A stretch of DNA of 64,000 nt from Exiguobacterium artemiae 255-15 (GCF_000019905.1 NC_010556.1:956001-1020000), one strand, 5' to 3'; shown: positions 28,405 through 37,635, counted from the stretch's first letter. Numbers and translations: made by a program. Notes: generated from the sequence alone by a model not told the origin.

Positions 28405-30270
28405 TCATTCTACGGCAAGGAATTGTTCGTACAGTTCGTCAATCTTTTGAACCAGCTCTTCCCGACTGGTAGAAAGTTTCATCAATCTTTCGTAATCGCT
28501 TGTCTGTTCGAGTTGCGACTCCAGTAGAAATAACTCTTGCTCTGCTTGCTGAATTGTCTCTTCGAGTTGCCGGGAGGTTTGCATCGGAATCATCGAAGGT
28601 GTCGGTTGAGGTGATTTTTTATTTAAAGAGAGTTGTTTCGGTTCAGCGGAAGGGGACGCGACAGTCCGTTTGCTTACCGCATATGCATAAGGACCGTGAT
28701 ACAGTGTCGGTGTTTGTCCGAGCCAGAGTGTTTTCGTAAACAGCCGATTTAAAAAGTAGCGGTCATGGGAAACAGCGATCAGCGTTCCGTTAAACGATTC
28801 AAGCGCCTCTTCGAGAGCATCCCGTGATTCGATGTCGAGATGGTTCGTCGGTTCATCAAGGATCAAGACGTTTAATTCCGAGTTGACGAGGATTGAAAGC
28901 ATCAGCCGCATACGCTCGCCTCCGCTTAAAGCGGTCACAGGTAAAAAGACACGGGGACCGAAAAATAAAAACTGGGCGAGCCGTTTACGGGCTGTCCCTT
29001 CATCACATACGATGTTTGACCGGAAGACATCAATTAACCGTTGATCGTCAGGAAAGTCGATGTGTTGGGATAAATAGCCGATTTTGACCGAAGGACCTTG
29101 GGAGATGAGACCGCTCGTCGGTTGAATATGACCTAACAACAATTGCAACAGAGTCGTTTTTCCACTGCCATTGGCACCGACGATGGCCAAGCGGTCCTTG
29201 GCAACGATATCGACGGTTAAAGAATGGAACAACGGCGACTCGGTGAAGGAAACGCCGACGTCCTCCAGACGATAGACCGTCCGGCTTGTTTTACCTTGTG
29301 CCGTAAAAATAAGATCCGGTGTCTCAGCCTCAAGCTTCGGACGTTTGATCCGTTCGATTCGTTCCAGCGCACGTTCCATTGATTTTGCTTTCCGGAACAG
29401 CTTTTCGCTTGGAGGAGAAGCTTCATTGGCCCACTGCCGTAAGCGGCGGATTGCGTCCTTCATTTGCTTGATCTTTTTTTGCTGTTCCTGATAGGCATGG
29501 AATTGTTCAAGTAAAAGACGTTCTTTTTCCATCATGTAGTACGTATAGTTTCCTTGGTAAAGCCGGACTTCACCATCTTCGAGTTCAGCGATGCTCGTCA
29601 CGACCGTATCAAGGAAAACGCGGTCGTGAGATACGAGTAGGACGGCACCGGCGTAGTGTGCTAAAAATGACTCAAGCCATTCGACGGCTTCCAGATCGAG
29701 ATGGTTGGTCGGTTCGTCAAGAATCAACAAGTCGGGTTCACTCAACAGCATCCGTCCGAGACAGATTTTCGTTTGTTCACCGCCGCTGAGCTGATTGAAC
29801 GGACGATTAAGTAACGGATGAAGCCGTAAACCGTTAATCATCCGATCGACTTTAGACTCCAGTAAATAGCCGCCTTGCCGCTCGAATGCTTCGGTCACCT
29901 TCGTATACTGTACAAGCAATGACTCGAGTTGATCGGTTTTCGTTGCCATCTCTTGTTCGAGCTGGTGCAACGATTGCCGTAAGTCGAGTAAAGAGGCGAA
30001 CGCGGTCCACAGGACGTCAAGACCGGTCATGTGGTGATCGTATACCGGCAATTGTTCCAAATAACCGATGGATAGCCCGCTTTTTTGGTAGATGGTTCCG
30101 GCGTCAGGTGAATCAAGCCGGGCCAGTAAACGCAGGAAAGTCGTTTTCCCGCTCCCGTTACGTCCGATCAAGCCGATACGGTCGTGTGACTGGATAAAGA
30201 GGGACACATCCGTTAAGATATCGTCGCCTCCGAATTGTTTGGACAGGTGTTGGATGTCGCAGATCATCAT
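28405..30270 (-). CDS. ABC-F ATPase, probable ribosomal protection protein
   Basis: A 621-residue soluble protein with two ABC domains and no membrane segment. Domain 1 has Walker A GRNGSGKTT, signature LSGGEQTK and Walker B LLILDEPTNHLD. Domain 2 has GANGSGKTT, LSGGERMR and LILDEPTNHLD. The inter-domain linker (about residues 235-310) is helical and basic, as in ABC-F proteins that reach into the ribosomal P/E site. A C-terminal coiled coil (about 545-620) follows. The start is the ATG at 30270, 8 bases after GAGAGGA. An upstream leader peptide and two terminators point to attenuation induced by ribosome-targeting drugs, as for VmlR-type genes. Housekeeping ABC-F function remains possible. 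Confidence 0.88.
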   Translation of the reverse strand: MMICDIQHLSKQFGGDDILTDVSLFIQSHDRIGLIGRNGSGKTTFLRLLARLDSPDAGTIYQKSGLSIGYLEQLPVYDHHMTGLDVLWTAFASLLDLRQSLHQLEQEMATKTDQLESLLVQYTKVTEAFERQGGYLLESKVDRMINGLRLHPLLNRPFNQLSGGEQTKICLGRMLLSEPDLLILDEPTNHLDLEAVEWLESFLAHYAGAVLLVSHDRVFLDTVVTSIAELEDGEVRLYQGNYTYYMMEKERLLLEQFHAYQEQQKKIKQMKDAIRRLRQWANEASPPSEKLFRKAKSMERALERIERIKRPKLEAETPDLIFTAQGKTSRTVYRLEDVGVSFTESPLFHSLTVDIVAKDRLAIVGANGSGKTTLLQLLLGHIQPTSGLISQGPSVKIGYLSQHIDFPDDQRLIDVFRSNIVCDEGTARKRLAQFLFFGPRVFLPVTALSGGERMRLMLSILVNSELNVLILDEPTNHLDIESRDALEEALESFNGTLIAVSHDRYFLNRLFTKTLWLGQTPTLYHGPYAYAVSKRTVASPSAEPKQLSLNKKSPQPTPSMIPMQTSRQLEETIQQAEQELFLLESQLEQTSDYERLMKLSTSREELVQKIDELYEQFLAVE

Positions 30271-30294
30271 ATGAATTTTCCTCTCTGACGCATC

Positions 30295-30326
30295 AAAAAA
30301 AGGAGAGCGCAAACAGCACTCTCCTT
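30295..30326 (-). terminator. Leader terminator 2 before the ABC-F gene
   Basis: AAGGAGAGTGC pairs with GCGCTCTCCTT (one G-T pair), followed by seven T on the minus strand. It lies only 25 bases before the ABC-F start codon, downstream of the leader peptide, so it acts as an attenuator and not as the end of another gene. Confidence 0.87.
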
Positions 30327-30376
30327 CACCAGTGGAAGATGCGCTTTGCTTTATTTTTCAAGTATAGAGTTCTTCG

Positions 30377-30399
30377 AAAAAAGGACAGACTAGTCCCTT
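30377..30399 (-). terminator. Leader terminator 1, overlapping the leader-peptide stop
   Basis: AAGGGAC and GTCCTT form a short stem with one bulged base and a following T run. Its 5' arm touches the stop codon of the leader peptide (30398-30400), so ribosomes at the end of the leader would block folding. Confidence 0.65.
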
Positions 30400-30478
30400 A
30401 GAACGCCATTCCATGAAAAATCGCGCGCAACAGATACAGTTGTTCCATCAACCAATGCTTACACGCAGCAAAACCCAT
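30398..30478 (-). CDS. Leader peptide of the ABC-F attenuator
   Basis: A 26-codon open frame starting MGFAACKHWLMEQL and ending HGMAF. AAGGTGG lies 9 bases upstream of its ATG and GGAG closer in. It is placed between a promoter and two terminators before the ABC-F coding region. This matches leader-peptide attenuation known for macrolide, lincosamide and phenicol resistance genes: drug-stalled ribosomes on the leader would free the message from termination. Coding status is inferred from context; it is too short for homology. Confidence 0.6.
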   Translation of the reverse strand: MGFAACKHWLMEQLYLLRAIFHGMAF

Positions 30479-30512
30479 CTCTCCACACCACCTTTTCTCA
30501 TTCGATGACTCT

Positions 30513-30518
30513 ATTTTA
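30513..30518 (-). promoter_or_regulatory. Extended -10 of the ABC-F leader transcript
   Basis: TAAAAT preceded by TGG on the minus strand; no good -35. It is positioned about 35 bases before the leader peptide ATG. Confidence 0.5.
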
Positions 30519-30549
30519 CCATGCCGCCTGGAATGAAAGGAAGAGCAGA

Positions 30550-31431
30550 TTATTTAAATAAACCGGCGATGGAATTAAAGAAGGCACTTAAGCCGTCAAA
30601 CAGTTTGGCGAAAAATCCTTTTGTTTCTTCCGATGTCGCAAAGGACTGGATGTTTTGTCCGGCATCCTTCAGTCCCGTCTCAATTTGTCCCCAGTTAAGA
30701 TCAGCTTTTTCCATTTGATTAAACAGACCGGTCAAGCGTTCCATTTGGGCATCGGACAGATTGATATTGTTGTTTTGAATGACTTGGACGATGACATTCT
30801 CGATTTCGACTTTCGTCTCCGGTTTTTGCTTCGCGATTTCGGCTTTGATTTCGTTCATCAAGTCGGCGACTTTATCCGTTCCGACGGTTTTTCCGACATC
30901 TGATGTGACCGATAATTCTTGTTGGGCTAAATCTTTCCGTTCATCCGTCAGTTTGATACCGGTCTCACTTGACGTTTGATCATAGGCTTTCATGATACCG
31001 GTCAAGGCAGACGTACCGGTTACTTTATAAGGGGAAGTAATCGTAATGTCGGCATCGGTCACACCGGCCGTGACCAGCGCATTCAAATACATGTCTTTTG
31101 TGACCCACGTGATATTTTCGGTTGCGACGGACAGACCGTCGCCTTTTTCAGCCAATTCAATCTTGGCGGAGGAATACATATTGCCGCCACGCTGGGATTG
31201 GGGAATGTTTTTTCCGAGATATTTTTCCTCATCGGCAGACGTCGCGATTATCGGAGTGATGCCTTCCGGCGCATTGAGGCGGGACAAGACCCATGCTTTA
31301 TCCTTTGCTCCGAGCGATTCACCGAGTGTGATGATCGTTTTGTCGACGACCTGCTCGGCAGATGCGGCAGTAGGCAGTAATAACGTCGTGGCAAGTAATG
31401 CCGAAGCAGTCCATGTGATGGTTTTATTCAT
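30550..31431 (-). CDS. DUF1002 secreted protein (YpuA-like)
   Basis: A 293-residue exported protein with a clear signal peptide (residues 1-25, cleaved after ASA). The body resembles B. subtilis YpuA: TIITLGESLGAKDKAWVLSRL near the start, an NITWVTKDMY region in the middle, and a long Asn/Gln-rich helical part. The C-terminal 40 residues are amphipathic (FAKLFDGLSAFFNSIAGLF) and might associate with membrane or wall. The family function is unknown. GAGGAATC precedes the ATG. It ends just upstream of the ABC-F promoter on the same strand, with no obvious terminator between. Confidence 0.85.
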   Translation of the reverse strand: MNKTITWTASALLATTLLLPTAASAEQVVDKTIITLGESLGAKDKAWVLSRLNAPEGITPIIATSADEEKYLGKNIPQSQRGGNMYSSAKIELAEKGDGLSVATENITWVTKDMYLNALVTAGVTDADITITSPYKVTGTSALTGIMKAYDQTSSETGIKLTDERKDLAQQELSVTSDVGKTVGTDKVADLMNEIKAEIAKQKPETKVEIENVIVQVIQNNNINLSDAQMERLTGLFNQMEKADLNWGQIETGLKDAGQNIQSFATSEETKGFFAKLFDGLSAFFNSIAGLFK

Positions 31432-31629
31432 TGTCAGATTCCTCCGTAAGTTAAGTATCAGGTACTAATTTCAGTCTAATCGACCGGTGATGGAAGAGAA
31501 TCGGTCTCAAGGACGAGCCGGCATCGACCTTCCGTCATGTTCATTGTACAGAAAAACAATGGAAAGAAGGGGGGCGGGTTCAGAATTGAATGAAATCATG
31601 TTACACTTGAAACAAATCAAATAGCGACC

Positions 31630-31714
31630 ACTAGGGGAGTCAGTAGGCTGACTGAGACGACGGAGACGTGCGGACCCTTTGAACCTGATTAAGTTTGGAC
31701 TTACGGAGGGAAGT
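31630..31714 (+). ncRNA. TPP riboswitch (THI element)
   Basis: Core blocks are in order: CTAGGGGAGT, GGCTGACTGAGA, GGACCCTTTGAACCTGATTA and TACGGAGGGAAGT. A 12-base-pair terminator hairpin follows at 31748-31779 before tenA. TPP binding should terminate transcription when thiamine is plentiful. Confidence 0.93.
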
Positions 31715-31747
31715 GGCGTGACAGATCCTCTTTTTCTGGTCTTTTCA

Positions 31748-31779
31748 CGTCATATCTGACATCAGGTGTGGCGTTTTTT
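31748..31779 (+). terminator. Riboswitch expression-platform terminator
   Basis: CGTCATATCTGA pairs with TCAGGTGTGGCG along 12 positions including G-T pairs, followed by six T. It lies between the TPP aptamer and the tenA Shine-Dalgarno. Confidence 0.85.
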
Positions 31780-31801
31780 GATGAAAAAAGGGGGAAGAAA
31801 T

Positions 31802-32497
31802 ATGAAATTCAGTGAAGAAATCCGGCAAGCGGCAGGACAGTATTGGGACAGCAGTTTTACGCATCCGTTCGTGACCGGTCTTGCAGACGGGACATTGCCG
31901 GAGAAGAAATTCCGACATTACGTACTCCAAGACGCCTATTACTTAAAACATTTCGCGAAAATTCAGGCCCGTGCCGCGTCCAAGGCACAGGATTTCGTGA
32001 CGATTGCAGAGCTCGCGGAACATGCGACATCGACCTATGCCGCAGAACTGAGTCTGCACCAGTCGTTTTTTAAACCGCTTGGGATTTCGGACGAAACATT
32101 AGCCCGGTTCGAGCCGGCTCCGACCGCATACGCCTATATTTCACATATGCACCATGCGAGCGAAGGGACGCTCGGGGAGACAATTGCTGCCATCTTACCG
32201 TGTTACTGGCTCTATTATGAAATCGGACAACAGTTACAGAGCGCTGTACCGGCTTCACCGATTTATCAACAATGGATTGCGACATACAGTTCGGACTGGT
32301 TCGAGCGGGTAGTCTTTGAGCAGATCGAGCGTTTGAATGAGCTGGCAGCGCAAGCAAGTGATCAAGAACGCACCCGGATGAAGCAGCATTTCGTCAGAAG
32401 CTGTTATTACGAATTGATGTTTTGGGAAATGGGCTGGACGGAAGAGACATTTGAAAAAAGCCTGGCACAGATTATTACAACGACATCATTGAAATAA
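31802..32497 (+). CDS. tenA: Aminopyrimidine aminohydrolase / thiaminase II
   Basis: A 231-residue all-helical TenA protein that hydrolyses degraded thiamine or formylaminopyrimidine to recover HMP. The nucleophile C134 lies in PCYWLYYEIG, the substrate-binding Asp/Tyr pair in LQDAYYLKHFAK, and the terminal acidic motif in CYYELMFWEMGW. The ATG at 31802 follows AAGGGGG by 7 bases; an in-frame ATG at 31766 sits in the terminator hairpin. It is a single-gene unit under TPP control, so the regulon is split across the chromosome. Confidence 0.95.
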   Translation: MKFSEEIRQAAGQYWDSSFTHPFVTGLADGTLPEKKFRHYVLQDAYYLKHFAKIQARAASKAQDFVTIAELAEHATSTYAAELSLHQSFFKPLGISDETLARFEPAPTAYAYISHMHHASEGTLGETIAAILPCYWLYYEIGQQLQSAVPASPIYQQWIATYSSDWFERVVFEQIERLNELAAQASDQERTRMKQHFVRSCYYELMFWEMGWTEETFEKSLAQIITTTSLK

Positions 32498-32510
32498 GAC
32501 AGGACAACGT

Positions 32511-32548
32511 AAAACACCGGATTCGCTTGTTGGCGGATCCGGTGTTTT
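32511..32548. terminator. Bidirectional terminator between tenA and spo0M
   Basis: AAAACACCGGAT/ATCCGGTGTTTT, a perfect 12-base stem with A and T flanks usable from both sides. Confidence 0.88.
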
Positions 32549-32564
32549 ATATAGAAAAGATAAA

Positions 32565-33338
32565 TCAGCTGTGGTGTTCAATCAAATCTGCGAGGCGTTG
32601 TTTCACCAGCGACGGATTGGTTAACTCCTGATTGGATAATGAAAGTTTCGTCATCGTTTCGTCCGTACCCGCCATTTCGCTGAACAAAGAGCCGAGGCTG
32701 TGGGCACGACGGTCGATTTGAAGAACGATATCGATTCCGGACCGGTCCTGCAGCAAGATGACTTCGATTTCATCCAGTTTATGCGCATAATGCGTGCCGC
32801 GGGCAGAATATTCGAGTTCCTGCGCGATCGGTAAATCTTTTCGGAAGCGGCCCGGTAATTTTTCTGTATCTGCTTTCTTCAAACGGAATCCGAGATCTTC
32901 CATCGCTTCCAGAATGACGGATTGATAGTCATTTGCCTTGACGACGACCGCATCATGATCGGACGGGTCGACCGCTTGCGCGATATCAAGACCGGTCTCG
33001 ATCCAGGATTTCGATTGACTGACGGAGAGGGGTGTATTAAAAGGAACCTGCAGCGTGAACGGAATTTCGCGTTCGACATCGGCTTCGATGGTAAACGGTG
33101 CTTCATTTAACACAAACCGATCCAGTGTGAATGTCGTGAATGTCTTGCTGTCCCCAACTTCCTGTTTGTACTGGGTATTGAAGGCGAGATAAATCCGTGC
33201 GATTTCCTGATCGACGTTACCGCCTTTGATATGGACGACTCCTTGAATCGTACCGCCGGGTTCACAGTGTTCTTGCTCGAGGCGTGTGTCGACCGTTGCG
33301 GCACCGATACCGATTTGGGAAAGGATTTTTTTAAACAT
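32565..33338 (-). CDS. spo0M: Sporulation-control protein Spo0M (arrestin-like)
   Basis: A 257-residue Spo0M-family protein with the arrestin-like beta-sandwich start FKKILSQIGIGAATVDTRLE and VHIKGGNVDQEI. The second half contains the family segment LEYSARGTHYAHKLDEIEVIL. In B. subtilis Spo0M influences entry into sporulation and cell division or morphology. Presence next to a spo0A-containing but spoIVB-less region supports a role outside spore formation. AAGGAGG precedes the ATG. Confidence 0.92.
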   Translation of the reverse strand: MFKKILSQIGIGAATVDTRLEQEHCEPGGTIQGVVHIKGGNVDQEIARIYLAFNTQYKQEVGDSKTFTTFTLDRFVLNEAPFTIEADVEREIPFTLQVPFNTPLSVSQSKSWIETGLDIAQAVDPSDHDAVVVKANDYQSVILEAMEDLGFRLKKADTEKLPGRFRKDLPIAQELEYSARGTHYAHKLDEIEVILLQDRSGIDIVLQIDRRAHSLGSLFSEMAGTDETMTKLSLSNQELTNPSLVKQRLADLIEHHS

Positions 33339-33454
33339 GTTGTGTTCCTCCTTAAATTAAGTATGACGACTGAAAAGAAAGCTGACTTGCTTGTCGAACA
33401 CGGATGAATTTGCTACAGTTTCGAAAGACCAAACAAAAAAGGACGGGACGATAC

Positions 33455-34639
33455 GTGGAACTACATCAATTAAAAGACTTGCTCACGGAAAAACTGCAGG
33501 CGACTTCACTCATACACGCGACGATCAGCGCTCCGCGTCTGAAATCAAATGATCTCCGCCGAATCAAGGTAAAACCGATTCTACTTAGAGATACGTATGC
33601 AATCCAGTTAGAGTTTCAACATGAACGGATCATTAAGCATGAGAATTTAAGTATAGAAGAATTTATTGTAAGAATGGACCAATTCTTTGACGAATTCCGT
33701 CAATTTTTATTCCGGTTCGAAACGGAAGAAGTCCAGTTTCAACTCTCGAAGAAAATGAAAGTCTCTATTAAGACGACCGTCAAAGAACCGATTCAGGCAG
33801 AGTTGTCTCATAACCGCAAGAAAAGTCACTTGTTAGAAGACGGTGTACCGGTGCCGTTTTTAATCCGTTTAGGTGTCATGACGGAAGAAGGACAGGTCAA
33901 ACGCCAAAAATACGACAAATTCAAACAAATTAATCGGTTTCTGGAATTTGTCGAAGACAGTATCGCGGTGTTGCCGAAAGGACGTACATTGCGGATTTTA
34001 GATTTTGGATGCGGAAAATCGTATCTGACGTTTGCTCTTTATCATTACTTGAAGATCGTTAAAGGTTTTGATTTAAATGTCACCGGTCTTGATCTAAAAA
34101 AAGAAGTCATTGAGGAATGTGCCGCGATCGCTGCTGATTTAGGGTATGATGATTTGTCCTTCCGTGTCGGTGATGTCCACGATTACGACCAGGATACGGA
34201 AGTCGACTTAATGGTGACGCTTCACGCCTGTGATGTTGCGACCGATGTTGCGCTCGCACGTGCCGTCGATTGGAATGCCTCGGTCATTCTCAGTGTTCCG
34301 TGTTGTCAAAAGGAATTAAACCGTCAACTGGATTGTTCACCGCTTGATGTCATGCTGCAACATGGGTTGATTCAAGAAAAGTTTGCTTCACTCGCGACGG
34401 ATTCGATTCGGGCCGAGTTATTGACACTTGTCGGATACGAGACGCAATTGCTTGAATTCATCGATTTAGAAAACACGCCGAAAAACATCCTGATTCGGGC
34501 TTACAAAAATCCGAAACGGCCAACAGAAGAAAAAATCGACCGGTATATCGCTTTCCGTGAGCTGTTGCATGCAAAGCCGTATTTAGAACGTGAATTGAGC
34601 GGCAGACTTGGACAGATTTCATCGAAACTCGTACAATAA
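33455..34639 (+). CDS. Class I SAM-dependent methyltransferase (Methyltransf_32 type)
   Basis: A 394-residue protein from the GTG at 33455. The N-terminal 170 residues are basic and may bind RNA. The methyltransferase domain has the SAM motif [19 protein letters not shown], an acidic loop [10 protein letters not shown] and the motif [13 protein letters not shown] followed by [12 protein letters not shown], which are typical of the GSTCD/METTL25-like family. I prefer the GTG because AAGGACGGGA lies upstream and a possible promoter (TTGTCG, 17 bases, TACAGT) overlaps the alternative ATG at 33404. Its substrate is unknown. Confidence 0.82.
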   Translation: MELHQLKDLLTEKLQATSLIHATISAPRLKSNDLRRIKVKPILLRDTYAIQLEFQHERIIKHENLSIEEFIVRMDQFFDEFRQFLFRFETEEVQFQLSKKMKVSIKTTVKEPIQAELSHNRKKSHLLEDGVPVPFLIRLGVMTEEGQVKRQKYDKFKQINRFLEFVEDSIAVLPKGRTLRILDFGCGKSYLTFALYHYLKIVKGFDLNVTGLDLKKEVIEECAAIAADLGYDDLSFRVGDVHDYDQDTEVDLMVTLHACDVATDVALARAVDWNASVILSVPCCQKELNRQLDCSPLDVMLQHGLIQEKFASLATDSIRAELLTLVGYETQLLEFIDLENTPKNILIRAYKNPKRPTEEKIDRYIAFRELLHAKPYLERELSGRLGQISSKLVQ

Positions 34640-34673
34640 AGAAGACAACGAATTAAAGGGGGAAACAAATACA

Positions 34674-35099
34674 ATGGATTTCCAAATGTATTTTGAAGAT
34701 GTCGTTCAAACGGCACGTAAAGAAGCAGCAGCAGCCGGTTTTGAAGAATTAACAACGGCTGAGAGCGTTGATGAGGCAATGAAACGCGAAGGACTGACGC
34801 TTGTCCTCGTCAATTCCGTTTGTGGATGCGCCGGCGGTATTGCCCGTCCGGCAGCTGCCTACGTCAACCGTATGGAAGGTGTCAAACCGGATCATTTTGT
34901 AACGGTATTTGCAGGACAAGACCGGGAAGCAACCGATCGGGCCCGTGAATACTTCGAAGGATATCCGCCATCATCGCCATCATTCGCTTTGATGCAGGAT
35001 GGAAACATCCTGTCGATGGTCGAACGGTTTGACATCGAATCGTTTACAGCGGAAGAAGTCGTCGAGAAGTTAGAATCATTGATTGAAATCTACGCTTAA
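34674..35099 (+). CDS. brxB: Bacilliredoxin BrxB/BrxA (YqiW/YphP family)
   Basis: A 141-residue thioredoxin-like protein with the CGC redox motif in [15 protein letters not shown]. Bacilliredoxins remove bacillithiol from oxidised proteins. The start at 34674 follows AAGGGGG; an earlier in-frame ATG overlaps the preceding gene. In B. subtilis the paralogue yqiW (brxB) lies directly before artPQR, exactly as here, which favours BrxB. Confidence 0.92.
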   Translation: MDFQMYFEDVVQTARKEAAAAGFEELTTAESVDEAMKREGLTLVLVNSVCGCAGGIARPAAAYVNRMEGVKPDHFVTVFAGQDREATDRAREYFEGYPPSSPSFALMQDGNILSMVERFDIESFTAEEVVEKLESLIEIYA

Positions 35100-35106
35100 G
35101 TACATC

Positions 35107-35143
35107 AAAAACCTGCTCCTGCTTGAGGGGGCAGGTTTTTTTT
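35107..35143 (+). terminator. Terminator after brxB
   Basis: AAACCTGC/GCAGGTTT stem with eight T. Confidence 0.85.
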
Positions 35144-35187
35144 ATGAACACCGTCCGTTGAACGAAAGTCGCTTCTCCTGAAATGAA

Positions 35188-35201
35188 TGTAAGCGTTATC
35201 A
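35188..35201 (+). promoter_or_regulatory. Catabolite-responsive element (CcpA cre) upstream of artP
   Basis: TGTAAGCGTTATCA matches the cre consensus TGWAANCGNTNWCA at every position. It lies about 70 bases upstream of a possible -10 (TACAAT, 35271-35276) and 200 bases before artP. It suggests control of the amino-acid importer by carbon status. The remainder of 35144-35403 is AT-rich leader without another feature I can name. Confidence 0.75.
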
Positions 35202-35403
35202 AAATAAGTGATTACTCATCAAACATGAATAAATCCGTATTTTATGCAATTTTTACAGATTATTATGCTTTACAATGAATAAATATTCGTATATTCTAAA
35301 AGCAATAAATCAGGTCGAACTTTTTAGTATTGAATTAGAAAAAAACATAAGTCATACTATTGTTAAAGTTCTGACAATTGAGCGTTGGAAGGGGAATTTA
35401 TTG

Positions 35404-36180
35404 ATGAAGAAATTAGCAGCAACGGCAATGGCAGGCATTCTAGCAGTCACAATGGCAGCATGTGGCGCTTCGGAGGAATCGACAGGGGATACGACCAAAA
35501 AGAACGATAAAGTATTGACGATGGGAACGTCAGCAGATTATTTCCCATTCGAGTATATCGATACAGCAAAAGGTGATGACATCGTCGGATTTGATGTGGC
35601 AATCGCCAAAGAAGTCACAAAAAATCTCGGATATGATTTGAAAATTGAGGACATGGAGTTCGGCAGTCTGCTTGGAGCGCTCAGTGCGGGACGTGTTGAT
35701 TTCGTCATGGCGGGAATGACGCCGACCGACGAGCGGAAGAAAAACGCCGACTTCACGGATATTTATTTCCAGTCCAAAAACCTGGTCATGACGAAAGATA
35801 AAGCGATCGCGTCAGATGACGAGCTAAAAGGCAAGAAACTGGGTGTCCAGCTCGGATCGATCCAGGAAGCGTTGGCGAAGGACCGTTACAAAGACAGTGA
35901 AGCTGTTTCATTAAATAAAATTCCGGAAATCATTCAGGAGTTGAATACGGGCCGGATCGACGCCTTGATCATTGAAGACGCAGTAGCCGTCAAATACATG
36001 GATCAGGACAAAGCATTAAAAACGTATGAAATCAAAGAAGACGGGCCAACCGGTTCTGCCGTCGCCTTCAAAAAAGGGGACAAAATGCGTGACGACTTCA
36101 ACAAAGAGTTGAAGAAGATGATCGACAACGGCGACATCGATAAACTCGCTGAAGAATGGTTCCAAAAAGAAGCAAAATAA
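35404..36180 (+). CDS. artP: Amino-acid ABC transporter, substrate-binding lipoprotein (ArtP-like)
   Basis: A 258-residue lipoprotein with signal and lipobox (AVTMAAC) and a family 3 solute-binding domain: GTSADYFPFEYID, GFDVAIAKEV, MEFGSLLGALSAGRVDFVMAGMTPT and LGVQLGSIQE. It captures a polar amino acid at the outer membrane face. Position after a bacilliredoxin gene and before permease and ATPase matches B. subtilis artPQR (arginine), but glutamine or cystine cannot be excluded by eye. The start at 35404 gives the signal peptide; an in-frame ATG at 35275 is in the leader. An intergenic hairpin follows. Confidence 0.9.
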   Translation: MKKLAATAMAGILAVTMAACGASEESTGDTTKKNDKVLTMGTSADYFPFEYIDTAKGDDIVGFDVAIAKEVTKNLGYDLKIEDMEFGSLLGALSAGRVDFVMAGMTPTDERKKNADFTDIYFQSKNLVMTKDKAIASDDELKGKKLGVQLGSIQEALAKDRYKDSEAVSLNKIPEIIQELNTGRIDALIIEDAVAVKYMDQDKALKTYEIKEDGPTGSAVAFKKGDKMRDDFNKELKKMIDNGDIDKLAEEWFQKEAK

Positions 36181-36192
36181 GAGTAGTGCATA

Positions 36193-36218
36193 GGGGTGGG
36201 GGTAACCTCATCCCTTTT
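36193..36218 (+). terminator. Intercistronic attenuator between artP and artQ
   Basis: GGGGTGGGG (36193-36201) pairs with CCTCATCCC (36206-36214), then TTTT. Partial termination or 3' end protection here would keep the binding protein in excess over the permease. Confidence 0.65.
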
Positions 36219-36240
36219 GTGCGACGTTAGGAGATTGGTT

Positions 36241-36897
36241 ATGATAGACTTTACAAAGATTCAAGATTCAATCCCATATATTCTGCAAGGAATTCCAGTT
36301 CTATTTCAAGTTGTCATCGTCGCTGCGATTGCCGGTATGTTAATCGGGATCGTCGTTGCGGCATTAAAAATTACGAAAAACGGATTTGTTCGATTTATTG
36401 GTCATGCCTATACGGCAGTTTTCCGCGGAACGCCGCTCATTTTACAACTGGCGATCATTCACTTTGGGTTACCGCAGTTGACGGGGTATGTGACGACGGG
36501 GTATCAATCCGCCATCATCGCCTTTTCCTTAAACTCCGGGGCTTACATTTCGGAAATCATCCGGGCCGGCATTCAAGCCGTTGACCGCGGACAGTGGGAA
36601 GCAGCAGACGCCCTTGGTATTCCTTACATGAAACAGTTACGGTCGATCATCTTGCCGCAAGCGTTCAAAAATATCCTGCCGGCGATCATGAACGAGCTGA
36701 TCACATTAACAAAAGAATCCGCTTTGATTTCGACCGTCGGTGTCCTCGACGTCATGCGCCGGGCGCAAGTCGTCGGTGGAGAGAAGGCCTTGTATTTTGA
36801 ACCGTTATTGTTTGCAGGATTCGTCTATTTCGTACTTGTCATGGGATTGTCCTTGATTGGTCAACAAGTCGAAAAAGCTATGAGAAAGAGTGGGTAA
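36241..36897 (+). CDS. artQ: Amino-acid ABC transporter permease (ArtQ-like)
   Basis: A 218-residue HisMQ-family permease with five membrane segments. The start region is [22 protein letters not shown]; the cytoplasmic EAA loop is [30 protein letters not shown], given here only as landmarks ([10 protein letters not shown] and [11 protein letters not shown]). The ATG at 36241 follows AGGAG by 7 bases. It overlaps no neighbour and precedes the ATPase by 4 bases. Confidence 0.92.
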   Translation: MIDFTKIQDSIPYILQGIPVLFQVVIVAAIAGMLIGIVVAALKITKNGFVRFIGHAYTAVFRGTPLILQLAIIHFGLPQLTGYVTTGYQSAIIAFSLNSGAYISEIIRAGIQAVDRGQWEAADALGIPYMKQLRSIILPQAFKNILPAIMNELITLTKESALISTVGVLDVMRRAQVVGGEKALYFEPLLFAGFVYFVLVMGLSLIGQQVEKAMRKSG

Positions 36898-36901
36898 TCA
36901 G

Positions 36902-37633
36902 ATGGAACCTATGATTCAAGTTACTGATCTATATAAGCAGTTTGGAAAACTAGAAGTCTTAAAAGGCATTACGACGACGGTCGGACGCGGCGAAGTCGTT
37001 GCCGTCATCGGTCCGTCGGGATCCGGGAAATCAACGTTCTTACGATGCATTAATTTGTTGGAACAGCCGACAAGCGGCACGATTAACGTCGATGGTTTTG
37101 AATTGACGAAACCGAAAGCAAACATCGCCAAGGCCCGTCAAAACATCGGCATGGTGTTCCAACAGTTTAATCTGTTCCCGCATAAATCGGTCCTCGATAA
37201 CTTGATTTATGCACCGATTAACGTGCTTGGTCTCTCGAAAGATGCGGCTGTCAAACGGGCGGAAGTCCTGCTCGAACGTGTCGGTTTGGCCGAAAAGCGT
37301 GACAACTTCCCGAACCAGCTGTCGGGCGGTCAAAAACAACGGGTCGCGATTGCTCGAGCTCTCGCGATGGAACCGAACGTCATGCTGTTTGACGAGCCGA
37401 CATCGGCGCTTGACCCGGAAATGGTCAACGAAGTGCTTGATGTCATGAAACAACTGGCGGAAAGCGGAATGACGATGGTCATCGTTACGCACGAGATGGG
37501 CTTTGCAAAAGAAGTTGCAGACCGTGTCCTGTTCCTCGATGAAGGCATTCTGATGGAAGAAGGCAGTCCGGTTGAACTGTTTGATCATCCGAAAACTGAT
37601 CGCGCCAAAAAATTCTTGGAAAAAGTGTTATGA
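36902..37633 (+). CDS. artR: Amino-acid ABC transporter ATPase (ArtR-like)
   Basis: A 243-residue ATPase with Walker [11 protein letters not shown]-loop [14 protein letters not shown], signature LSGGQKQR, Walker [15 protein letters not shown] and H-loop VTHEMGFA, all intact. It powers the ArtPQ importer at the cytoplasmic side. The start is ATG 36902; a GTG at 36890 overlapping artQ and an ATG at 36911 are alternatives. Closed by the terminator at 37636-37673. Confidence 0.94.
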   Translation: MEPMIQVTDLYKQFGKLEVLKGITTTVGRGEVVAVIGPSGSGKSTFLRCINLLEQPTSGTINVDGFELTKPKANIAKARQNIGMVFQQFNLFPHKSVLDNLIYAPINVLGLSKDAAVKRAEVLLERVGLAEKRDNFPNQLSGGQKQRVAIARALAMEPNVMLFDEPTSALDPEMVNEVLDVMKQLAESGMTMVIVTHEMGFAKEVADRVLFLDEGILMEEGSPVELFDHPKTDRAKKFLEKVL

Positions 37634-37635
37634 GG

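Noticed and set aside
34608-34673. Extended N-terminus of the bacilliredoxin
   Set aside because: Overlaps the methyltransferase gene and lacks a ribosome site; ATG 34674 after AAGGGGG gives the family start.
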